In this document: positions 54,646 through 63,893 of the stretch, piece by piece
Layout: each line of letters begins with the position of its first letter
Numbering within the stretch: position 1 is the first letter of the stretch
Assembly: GCA_030323885.1 (NCBI GenBank)
Contig: CM059198.1
Coordinates: forward strand, 56,942,917 to 57,006,916
Direction of reading: 5' to 3'
DNA length: 64,000 nucleotides
DNA from: Branchipolynoe longqiensis
Taxonomy: Eukaryota; Annelida; Polychaeta; Phyllodocida; Polynoidae
The notes under the pieces: generated by a model
The model's database searches: none
The model's input: the letters and a program-made list of their open reading frames with translations, nothing else
Told to the model about the DNA's origin: nothing
Made by a program: the position numbers and the translations under genes

Positions 54646-55231
54646 AGCCCCTGTCACACTTCGCTGGATTGAGCAACAGAGAGAATTTTCTAGTCCGGTG
54701 GTGTTCGGGCTTGATAAGTATCAAAATGTATTAAAATGTGTCAAAATGTTGCGATATCGGGTCAAAGCGGGCCGGAAGAACGGACATGAAACGGACATGA
54801 AACGGACATGAAACGGACATGAAACGGACATGAAACGGAAATGAAACGGAAATGAAACGGAAATGACACGGAAATGAAACGGAAATGAAACGGACATGAA
54901 ACGGACATGAAACGGACATGAAACGGAAATGAAACGGAAATGAAACGGAAATGAAACGGACATGAAACGGACATGAAACGGACATGAAACATACATGAAC
55001 GAAGAGCCAACGGACGAAACAAATTCAAACCGGACAAGAACCATAGACGTAAATCCAGTGACATCCATTCCAAGTTTTGTGCATGTTCAAAACTTGAAAC
55101 GGATCGGGCCAAAGGATATCAATGGATATGCAATGGATATGCAACGGACACAAACCAGACTTTGCCGGATATCAACAGACTTTGTTTGGTTTCTTTCCGT
55201 GGCCTCAATCTGGCGAGGTATGACAGGGGCT
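54646..55231. mobile_element. G3, Harbinger-like MITE with an 11-bp tandem block
   Basis: The ends AGCCCCTGTCACACTTCGCT and TGGCGAGGTATGACAGGGGCT are flanked by TAA (54643-54645 and 55232-55234). 54780-54990 holds about 19 units of GGACATGAAAC or GGAAATGAAAC. The motif GTTTTGTGCATGTTCAAAAC is at 55073-55092. The minus-strand FHVRFMSVSCP frames (up to 116 codons) come from the 11-bp unit. Confidence 0.92.
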
Positions 55232-55322
55232 TAACTGTCAGTTTGTTGTTCCACACAACAATCTGAAATCGGACGGATGGAGTAGCCATTTGGGTAGAAT
55301 TCAATATCAGCCGCATTATTTA

Positions 55323-55523
55323 TTTAAAGTTGCATAGTCCGATGACTTTCAGTTTCTGTCATTTTCTTGAGATAAAAATATTAGGTTACTCGTTATATTC
55401 AGCCTTACTTTAGTTTGAAGTAACTTTTATTTTACATCACTAACTTTTGAGATATTTGAGAAATTTAGATAATTGTTTTGGTTTTGAAAAGTTGATGTTG
55501 TCATCGGACTATGCAGCTTTAAA
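55323..55523. mobile_element. MITE E, short copy 3
   Basis: Near-perfect TIRs TTTAAAGTTGCATAGTCCGA and TCGGACTATGCAGCTTTAAA. The middle is deleted relative to copies 1, 2 and 4. Confidence 0.9.
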
Positions 55524-55719
55524 CTTACTATTTACCTGCAAAGGGAAACCATCCCCCCGAAGTTACTTCAACGTAGACTATTTGTTAGCAAGAACTTGAT
55601 CTGTATGGCTGCGATTTGTTCCGTTACATTTCCTGTTTTAATATCAAATGTGGACAGCGGTATTTCTCATTCCACTCTTCCTAGTCGCATCATGATTACT
55701 GATGAGCAGCATGCTAAGT

Positions 55720-56030
55720 TGGTTGGTTGTGGGAGTTTACATCCTGGCAACATATCAGGGCATTCCAGGATGGGTCCCGACTTGTGACAATGTGCCCTAA
55801 TGGCGACTTTAAAATCCCGTCCCATTGGGAGACCAGGCTACCAGCACCATGACCCAATCACATTATCCTGACTTTGAGCAAACCAGTCGTTGCCCCATCC
55901 CGAATACTGCCAAGCACATGGCTAGGAAGCGACAAGTATCAATTGTATAAGTCATTGGTTCCAGTCGACCAGAAATCAAATGTCTGACCTTCCGCATGGG
56001 AAACCTACACTCTACAGTATCGGCCAGCGA
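55720..56030 (-). mobile_element. SINE-A, full length
   Basis: It runs from GTTGGTTGTGGGAGTTTACA to CTCTACAGTATCGGCCAGCG. Confidence 0.88.
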
Positions 56031-57194
56031 ATCAGGTGAAGCAACATATGCTATCGATCCCCCGCTCACTGGCTTAACCCGACTATGTGCAAACAAACCG
56101 ATGACCTACCACACAGGAAGCAAATTGTTCAACTCATATGACCAAACCTTCCGCTACATCGGAAGTGATTATGTTAATCGCATGCCTTGATATCAGACGT
56201 GAACCGTGTTTCTTTCTGCTGCTGATACGGTTGAGTCCCCACACACCAACATCCAGATATGGGTTATTCTCCAAAACTGGGCACCACATCTTTGGTCTCC
56301 ATGTTACGATGCTGATAATTAAATCTTTGTCTTATCGATAGCAAGTCAAATAATTATTGTAGCCTGTCTGTTAGGTATGGTAGCAGTTCTACATGTATTC
56401 AATTTATCCCACATAAGATATCAACATTATAATTGTATGATTTTGACTAGAGTGAAAAGGTTAAAATGTGAAAATCTACACATTGACACCGTACATGTAC
56501 CCAAACTTTATTTCAACTTACTTTTCAACTTTTTTCTTGTAAGTCATAACCTTGTCTGCTTAACACTAATCAATAAATTCGTGTTTGCCTATGTTCTATA
56601 TGTTAAAATGAGGTTCTGGATGTATCTTACATGAGTGATACATGAGTGATATAAATGTATTGCTCAATTTGTATAAGATCTAATTCAAAAAGTGAAATTC
56701 ATTTTTGTCAACTCTGACATATCCATAACATGCAAACCTTCATAAGACATTGGACTAGGCTATTATTTGGACGGATTTTTGCTATTATTTGGAAGGTTTT
56801 CACTTTTCGTTTCCATGTCACACTTTGGTGCCCAGTTTTAGAGAATGACCCGTATACATTATAACTCCAACCCCGACTCCTACCCCCGCCCCATCCTCCT
56901 TTGAATCCCCATCCCCTCCTCGCTCCCTGTATGGCTGCGGGGCTCACATTGTTATCGCCAGCGGGGGCTGCTGTAAAGACCAATTCCCAGACGCTGACTG
57001 ATGCGTGCGCAGCGTGAGGCTCCCTGCGGCCACTGCGCTTCCTTCAGTGAGACATAGGTGAATAGGTGTGAGTGAGTGTGTGTTGTGGGTGGGACCAGTG
57101 TAGTTAATGTGGCGTGATCTATCGGTGAGGGGCGAAGGGCGGGGGCCAGGGGCTGGGGGTTGTAATCTTATTTGTTTTCTCACGATGCCATAGG
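56031..57194. other. Longest low-repeat stretch, no gene confirmed
   Basis: AT-rich to about 56800, then C- and GC-rich with TGCGTGCGCAGCG near 57000. Short frames (60-94 codons) have no recognisable domain. It could be an intron or intergenic DNA. Confidence 0.35.
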
Positions 57195-57842
57195 CCAGAC
57201 GGGATGGCCGAATGAGTTGAGCGTTCATGGTCCCATTTTGGTAGATTTTTTCTTTTTTTCCTTTCTTGATGATTTATACTACCTATCAAGAATAAGTCTG
57301 AATTGACTTGTTTTCACCATTAGATAGTTTGGCGATAGAAAGCCCAAGCCTACACTTTTACCGACCCAAGGGATTTTTAACCTCCCACACCACATAGACA
57401 TGGTATGAGAGCAACTGGCCTTTGATGATGCTGTAAGTTATCCACAGAGGTGGAAATCCAAATTGACAGAGGTGGGGGCATGGGGACTCGAACCCCCAAC
57501 CTTCAGATTAGGAGTCTGACCAGAACAAAGTCAGACACTCTAACCACTCAACCACAGAGATCGTGGGATTCAAACCCTGGTCGAGTAAAACCAAATACTT
57601 TAAAATGTATACTTGTCACTTCCTAGCCATGCGCTCAGCATTATTAGGTTAGGGCAAGGACTGGTTGGCGTAGTGTCAGGATAATGTGACTGAGTTGGGT
57701 ATTAGGGCATGCTACTCTCAGCCTAGTCTCCTAAAGGGGCAACAACATAAAGTCCCTATGGGCGTGCACTGTCACAAGTCGGTACCCGCCCAGATATGAC
57801 CTTAGATGTCGCTAGGACGTAAAACTCAAGCAACCAACCAAC
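57195..57842 (+). mobile_element. SINE-A split by SINE-C
   Basis: Head ACGGGATGGCCGAATGAGTT (57199), then an insertion, then box B (GGGATTCAAACCC, about 57564), body and tail ending CTCAAGCAACCAACCAACA. Confidence 0.92.
57249..57561 (-). mobile_element. SINE-C inserted in SINE-A
   Basis: A complete minus-strand copy with A-rich tail (TTTTTTTCCTTTCTTGATGA on plus), hairpin GACTT/AAGTC (57294-57309), body, and head with the CCT-type arm. Confidence 0.92.
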
Positions 57843-58068
57843 ACAATGCGGGCTGCCTATAGGTGGTGCAAGTTCACCTGAGTGCGGGAACATAGATTCT
57901 ACATCAAGTCACTTGACCATTGTATGTGCCTGTTAATACTAGCTCTTCGGAGCGTCTTCCTGTAATAGCTGGTTGTTACTGTTTTGTGTCCTAGCAACAT
58001 ATTCGGACGGTCATATTCGCAAACACATTTATTTGTTTTGGAGCACAATACTAGGCTCATGAAGATGA

Positions 58069-58099
<31 letters not shown>

Positions 58100-58229
58100 C
58101 TGTAATACAACAAATATATCCATGCACACAGTAACAAAACCTGATTTAATGTAATCTAACTGTTGTTTAGTTTGTATTGCAAGGGTTATCTAAGTCTACA
58201 ACTTTTGAGTCTGGTAAAGAAATTCGGGA
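57843..58229. other. Unassigned; SINE-A tail scrap and (TA)n
   Basis: 57968-58018 resembles a SINE-A tail on minus (GTGTCCTAGCAACATATTCG). 58069-58095 is (TA)n. Confidence 0.5.
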
Positions 58230-59150
58230 GTCATGTGGAACAGATTAGCCTTGAAGTAGCGTGAATTCTCAGTAAGACCAGGGTCATATAACTAGCCGGG
58301 TACCCGGAGACTAGGATGATGGCTGAAGTAGGGAAAATTCTCAGTAAACCAGGGTGATATAACTAGCCTGGTACCCGGAGACTAGGGTGATGGCTGAAGC
58401 AGCGACCATTCTCAGTAACACCATGGTGATATAACTAGGCTGGTACCCAGAGACTAGGGTGATGGCTGAAGTAGGGAACATTCTCAGTAACACCAGGGTC
58501 ATATAACTAGCCGGGTACCCGGAGACTAGGATGATGGCTGAATTAGGGAAAATTCTCAGTAAACCAGGGTGATATAACTAGCCTGGCACCCGGAGACTAG
58601 TGTGATGGCTGACATAGGGAGAATTCTCAGTAAGACCAGGGTGATATAACTAGCCTGGTACCCGGAGACTAGGGTGATGGCTGAAGTAGCGACCATTCTC
58701 ACTAACACCAGGGTGATATCACTAGCCTGGTACCCGGAGACTAGGGTGATGGCTGAAGTAGGGAACATTCTCAGTAACACCTGGGTGATATAACTAGCCT
58801 GGTACCCGGACACTAGAGTGATGGCTGAATTAGGGTGAATTCTCAGTAATACCAGGGTGATATAACTAGCCTGGTACCTAGAAGAGCTAGGTGATGCCTG
58901 AAGTAGGTGATAACGTCTCAATAAAAAAGGTGATGTAACTTGGACTGGTACAGCCGGAGACTCATTGCTGAGTGGCTGACATAGGAGCATCTTCAGTATG
59001 ACCAGGGTGATATAACTAGCCTGTCCCGAAGTCTACGTGATGGCTGTAAGTAGACATCTTGCCACTTACATCCAGGGTGATATCACTAGCCTGGTCCCCG
59101 GAGACTAGGGTGATGACTGAAGTAGGGAACATTCTCAGTAATACCAGTAT
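58230..59150 (+). repeat. About 72-bp minisatellite, about 12 copies
   Basis: Units of GACTAGGGTGATGGCTGAAG, TAGGGAACATTCTCAGTAAC and ACCAGGGTGATATAACTAGC plus CTGGTACCCGGA. 58860-59060 is more decayed than either side. The minus-strand 144-codon frame is a by-product. Confidence 0.93.
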
Positions 59151-59639
59151 GTGAGTATATAAGTATATGAGTATAAATGCTAAGGGAACATATATGCTTT
59201 GCTACTTCTTCCATCGGTGCATTGGTGGAGTGCGCCCCCAGCTGTCGGGGAGGTGTATACGGGTGCCCCCCTCCCCCTTCGCACAAGACAGGTTGGAGGT
59301 TAAACAAATATAAACAGTTATAACATATATATATATATATTATTATATATCTGCCACCTGTATCATTTTATTGTTTTATTTTTTTTATAACTAACAGATA
59401 AATATATCTATCAGCCACATCCCCCTCCTATATATATATATATATCTACCCCTGGCGCCACCTGTGTATATTTCTCCCATTAACTCCACCGTTCCCAGCT
59501 AAGAAGGAGCCAGGAAATGTATATTTGATTGCCTCATCCAAAGCGTATTTGCTTCTCTCTTTATTAAAGGTTCCTGATACTCTTAGCTGCTCTTCTACCC
59601 AGCAGGTGCAGAATCCCCACTCACAGGCACCGCGGTGCC
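59151..59639. other. Unassigned, short (TA)n tracts
   Basis: (TA)n at 59324-59350 and 59430-59447. No gene is supported. Confidence 0.4.
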
Positions 59640-59720
59640 GGATAGGGTGGTCCGACGAGTAAGTTACTCACTTCCCACGTGGAAGGTCATGGGTTCAATC
59701 TCCAGCTGAGCGAAATCTAA
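59640..59720 (+). mobile_element. SINE-A-type head fragment
   Basis: GGATAGGGTGGTCCGACGAG, CTTCCCACGTGGAAGGTCAT and GGGTTCAATCTCC resemble the head at 41925, with an intact box B. Confidence 0.6.
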
Positions 59721-59747
59721 TCCGTGCAGAATTGTTCATGGGGTAGC

Positions 59748-60030
59748 CTGCACTGGTGTTACCCTTAGAAAAGGAATTCACATACAGATAAGCGTGGATA
59801 TGGTGATTGGATCAGGGAGCTTAGATAGTGTACTGGTAAGCATGCTAGCCACGGAATGTCAATACTAAAACTAATACATATCGGTTAAAATCCTGCTCTA
59901 GATGATATATTATCTATTTGCATTACTCACATGAGATTGGTCCCATGCCCGGGATCCTGGTGAAGTTAAGCAGTGGATGGTTGATGGTTGTACATCGTGC
60001 ATTGCCAGTATGTGTTTACTTATAAAACGA
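59748..60030 (+). mobile_element. SINE-B, one diverged unit plus linker
   Basis: GTAGCCTGCACTGGTGTTACC, GATTGGATCAGGGAGCTTAG, then a decayed head and linker (GGATCCTGGTGAAG, GTACATCGTGCATTGCC). Confidence 0.6.
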
Positions 60031-60394
60031 CAACAATACTGAACCATCTATATGGATATTCCCTATCTAAGTGAGCAGAGTGAGAATAGGCGCACAGTGT
60101 AGAGGAGGCAGGGAGGAGAGAATGCTTGATCCACAGTGAATAACATGCAAGTTAAGATGGTTAGAGAGAAACATTAGGGGGATGCCGTTATGTGTCTCCA
60201 CATAATAACTTATATAGTACATGTATGCATACATACAACCCCAGAATTATATCCGATGAATAAGCTATTATGCGAGTATAAATGTCTGGAAGAGAACCCA
60301 TTTCCTTGGTATTCTCCTGCGGACCTAGTGCATGAATGGGTGGCTCCACCATCCGCCTTCCACCCACCTCTCCTCTTCCTGCTGATGTAGACCT
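60031..60394. other. Unassigned spacer
   Basis: A 66-codon frame at 60190-60390 has no recognisable domain. Confidence 0.35.
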
Positions 60395-61222
60395 GTATTT
60401 TTTGTTTGTGACAAGTTATTTATTCTGTCCATAGCGTATAAGCTCCTGTGAGGGTGCTTGTTTTCAACGCTGTGCAGGTCCCGCACTCAGGAGTGTTTAC
60501 CTGGTCTTGCTCGGGCCAACCGCTTGGAGCTGTGGATGTTAGTAGTTTTGTATGATACCTTAGCCTACTATGTACATCTACCCGGATGACATATAGACCT
60601 GCGGGAGAGGATGCCATCCCTTTTGTGGTTTGTTACAGCTTCCTTTCACCCACGCCCTGCCCTTGGATAGTGCAGCAGTATGCTAGAACACACCCAGACC
60701 CTTCAGGACTGTGGCTAGGTGGGATGGTTGTGTTGTATGCTTAGCCATTTTGTATTTCGGGGTGAATCCGATGCTTGACCATGGCCTGTCCTGTTCTGCT
60801 TTTGTTTGTGCCATTACACATACCCAGACGGACTGCGCCATATGGTGAGAGTCATTCGGATTTCCTTAGTACTTAGGAGGGCTAGTTTCCGTATTTGTAA
60901 TATCTACCAACTTTTCTGGCCTGTCTTTTGCGTTTTGTGCCATAACACAGCAAGCAGTGACTGCGCCCATGGTCAGGTGAGATATTGTTCCTTCAGTAGG
61001 TGGTTGTGTACTGCCTTGTTTTCTTTAAGGATCTTTTAGTGGTCCAGGCTTTCGATTGCCCATTCTTGTGTGGGTTGATTATTCCAGGCATGTGCTGCCA
61101 TGGCCAGTACACTTCTCTCATAAATTGTTGTGTTACTTATTGCTGTAAGTAGCACTGGGGCTGCCATGTGCCTGATGTCATCAGACGTAGCGGAGTAATT
61201 TGTCTCAAACCATCTGCGCATT
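60395..61222 (-). mobile_element. 5'-truncated LINE with 3' UTR
   Basis: On the minus strand this holds a C-terminal coding remnant (61221-61036), about 600 bases of 3' UTR, and a 3' end with hairpin AAGCACC/GGAGCTT, TATACGCTATGGACAGAATA and an A-rich tail. The 3' end recurs at 43.9 and 52.2 kb and resembles the SINE-C tail. The exact clade is not assignable. Confidence 0.6.
61036..61221 (-). pseudogene. LINE ORF2-like C-terminal remnant
   Basis: The 61-codon frame includes SVLAMAAHAWNNQP, resembling the F-x-x-A-A-x-x-x-W-N-x-L-P block near the C-terminus of many LINE reverse transcriptases (CR1, jockey, L2 types). Stops lie just upstream, consistent with 5' truncation. Placement immediately before the LINE 3' UTR supports the call. 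Confidence 0.5.
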
Positions 61223-61524
61223 GGTCCGAATAATAGAGATTATAAACCTATATTTCCTGTAATAGTTCCTAAATGTGTTCCTGTAATGAGTTGGTGCCAC
61301 CAGGAGGGTGTATTTAAGAGCGTGGCCCAGTGCTCCAGTGTCTGCTCCCACGCTGTCTCCTCACACATGCCAGTCTCTCTACTGACCCAGATAACTCACC
61401 TCACCTGCAACCCACCCACACACATACGTACGCCCACAGACTTACATCACCTACCCCTGTACCCCCCGAGGTACACTAAATCATGTGAGTTGATCGCCAG
61501 TGATATCACCTTAGATGTTGTTAG
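61223..61524. other. Unassigned, ends in a SINE-A tail scrap
   Basis: 61500-61524 (GATATCACCTTAGATGTTGTT) is a SINE-A tail fragment directly joined to the SINE-B dimer. Confidence 0.45.
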
Positions 61525-61998
61525 TGTAGTAGTCTGCACTGACCTCTCAGGCAAGGAGCCGCATAGACAGGTAGGCGTGGGTAGTATGGTGATATCAGCG
61601 AGCCTAGGTGGTGTAATGGTTAGCACACTGGCCCTGAATGCAAAGAGATGTGGGTTTGAGTCCCGCTCTAGGCGCAATATTTCCCATTTTCATCAGCCCC
61701 ATGATACTGGTGCCATGATCAGGATCCTGTCCAAGCTACACACTGTATGTTTGTTGAACCTACCATGTGTATATATATGTAAGTGCATTGTTTGTATGTA
61801 ATTGTAAACATTAAAAGACTTACAATTCCAGGGGGACACGTGTAGTAGTCTGCACTGACCTCTCAGGCAAGGAGCCGCATAGACAGGTAGGCATGGGTAG
61901 TATGGTGATATCAGGGAGCCTAGGTGGTGTAATGGTTAACACACTGGCCCGGAAGGCAAAGAGATGTGGCTTTGAGTCCGGCTCTAGGCGCAATATTT
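61525..61998 (+). mobile_element. SINE-B dimer, best-preserved plus copy
   Basis: Units start at 61525 and 61841 with TGTAGTAGTCTGCACTGACC. Both heads have GGTGGTGTAATGGTTA and box B-like GTTTGAGTCC or CTTTGAGTCC. The linker contains GATCAGGATCCTGTCC and TTACAATTCCAGGGGGACA. The second unit ends just after its head (CAATATTTCCCAT), at the edge of element H4. Confidence 0.9.
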
Positions 61999-62962
61999 CC
62001 CATACTTTAGTATGATATAGCGTACTCTAGCATACGTGGACGAAGCCCTGGTCACATAGCTGTTAGTGGACGTAGGTGAATGTAGTGGAGGCTAACCTTG
62101 TTGAACATAGTTAATCGTAGCTGAGTGTGAGTCTGTACCATAACGTATTTATCTGTACCATAACGTATTTATCTGTACCGTAACATATTTATCCATACCG
62201 TAACGTATTTAGGCATACCAAAACCTGCCGTACCTTATACCCCTGTCACACTATGATGTAACGAGCAAACGTAAGCCTGACGTGATCACGTTTTGTCATT
62301 ACATTGACATATGTTGGGTTACGTTATGATGACGTCAGAATGATGTTAGACTAACATCGAGCTACATCACGTTACGTCGTGTTATGTTGGCGCACCTCAA
62401 AGTTTTGAACCTGTTCAAAACTTTCGACGTAACTTGAACATAAGGGTTAACATTTGCCATACGTTCTGTACACGTTCGGCAAATGTCAATGACGTTAAAC
62501 GGACGTTAGTCAAACTCACATTAAAATCGGTGGAAACGCGGCATAATGGGAACGTCAGGAGAATGTCAGGAGAACATCAGGAGAATGTAGGTTCAACATT
62601 TAGCCACTGTGTCATGAGGTATGTAATGTCATGTAACGTAGTTCTGGCGATCGAATACCGTTCATAATGTTCCGTGAGCGTAATGACGTTGTCCTCTCTC
62701 GTTGAATGACAGTATCACTATGCTTTACTGACATTACGCTCTCGTCAACTACGCTGCATTCATGTTCAACTTGTGCCCAAATTTGCAGAAGTTCAACGTT
62801 ATTCACGTTCTCCCTACGCTGATGTAGTTACGTCGTAGTGTGACAGGGCCTTTAATAATTTCAACATAGTTTAACATACTTACACCATGTTTGACCGACA
62901 TTAGCCTCCACTACGTTCACCTACGTTCAATTACGTTCAAATACGTGTATGTGACCGGGGCA
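61999..62962. mobile_element. H4, Harbinger-like MITE interrupted by G5
   Basis: The internal end GCCCTGGTCACATAGCTGTT (62045) and the right end ATACGTGTATGTGACCGGGGCA, followed by TTA (62963-62965), belong to the H family. GTACCATAACGTATTTATCT repeats occur at 62150-62215. After removal of G5 the flanks join to match H1 and H3 (CCATACCTTAA then TTTCAACATAGTTTAACA). Confidence 0.85.
62238..62851. mobile_element. G5, Harbinger-like MITE nested in H4
   Basis: The ends TACCCCTGTCACACTATGAT and ACGTCGTAGTGTGACAGGGCC are flanked by TTA at 62235-62237 and 62852-62854. The body is rich in ACGT and AACGT blocks and has AGTTTTGAACCTGTTCAAAAC (62401-62421) at the shared motif position. No transposase is present. 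Confidence 0.92.
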
Positions 62963-62974
62963 TTAGGCTAAGAA

Positions 62975-63086
62975 TAGTCGCATAGCCCGATGAAAACATC
63001 AACATTTCAAAACCAGAGCACTTATCTAGATTTGATTCTACATATCAAACTTAGATACTGGTACACTATTTAAGCATTTGGCGCAG
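62975..63086 (-). mobile_element. MITE E end fragment
   Basis: TCGCATAGCCCGATGAAAAC, TATCTAGATTTGATTCTACA and TTTAAGCATTT match the right end of MITE E in reverse. Confidence 0.85.
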
Positions 63087-63189
63087 CATTGACGGGCATA
63101 ATAATTCAATTAATAGAACCAAATCCAAGAAAAGTCTGTGGTGGCACAGTGTTGCCGTATATGTGGCAATAAAGCTTTATATAAGAGCA

Positions 63190-63445
63190 TTTGTACCTAG
63201 ATTTTTGTTATTTTGTTTGTTGGTACATTAGTTGTTTAAGCAGGGGAAATTTCAATCGTGGACGATTGGTTTTCCTCATTTGACTGCTATTTGCTCTATC
63301 CTAATAATGCCAAGTGCCTGGCTAGGAAGTGACAAGTATCAATTTTTAAGTCATTGGGTTTACTCGACCATAATTCGAACCCACGATCCAACGATCTACA
63401 TACATGGGAGACGGATGCTCTAACTCATTCGGCCATCCCAACTGG
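63190..63445 (-). mobile_element. SINE-A2, full length
   Basis: On minus: head GGGATGGCCGAATGAGTTAG, box B (GGGTTCGAATTA), body, then the A2 tail (CGATTGAAATTTCCCCTGCT, ACAACTAATGTACCAACAAA). It is the reference copy for this subfamily. Confidence 0.88.
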
Positions 63446-63457
63446 TTAAATTAGAAT

Positions 63458-63810
63458 ATGTTGCATAGTCTGATGGTTCTGAATTTCTGTATTTTTTATG
63501 AGATAAATATATTAGATCGATCACTAGTATCTACTTTATATTAGTTAAAAGTTACTTTTATTTTGATTGGTAAACTTTTGAGATATTTTGAGCGCAAACA
63601 TGGAAAATTAGTTGTGGCAATCTTGCCAAAACTCTGACATCATAGACTTCTGCAGTAACAGGTTCTGTTAAATTGACTCAGTATTGCCTTCTACGCAGAA
63701 ACAAATCCTTAATAAGTGAATCAGTATCTAAGTTAGATATGTCATATCAAACCTAGATAATTGGTTTGGTTTTGAAAATTTGATATTTCATCTGACTATG
63801 CAGCTTTAAA
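63458..63810. mobile_element. MITE E, copy 4
   Basis: It runs from ATGTTGCATAGTCTGATGGT to ATCTGACTATGCAGCTTTAA and is nearly colinear with copy 1 at 8146-8507. Confidence 0.9.
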
Positions 63811-63834
63811 TAAATTAGATGTGTAGAAACAAAT

Positions 63835-63893
63835 GTATTTGGGTGTTTTAGTTATGAGCATTTGATGCTTCCTCGGACTATGTCGCTTTAAAG
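63835..63893 (+). mobile_element. MITE E right-end scrap
   Basis: GATGCTTCCTCGGACTATGT and CGCTTTAAA match the right TIR. Confidence 0.65.

Noticed and set aside
54721..55112. FHVRFMSVSCP repeat protein on the minus strand
   Set aside because: Produced by the 11-bp tandem block inside MITE G3 and open in overlapping phases.
58230..59150. A CRISPR-like array (72-bp regular repeat)
   Set aside because: The whole unit is repeated, with no variable spacer part.
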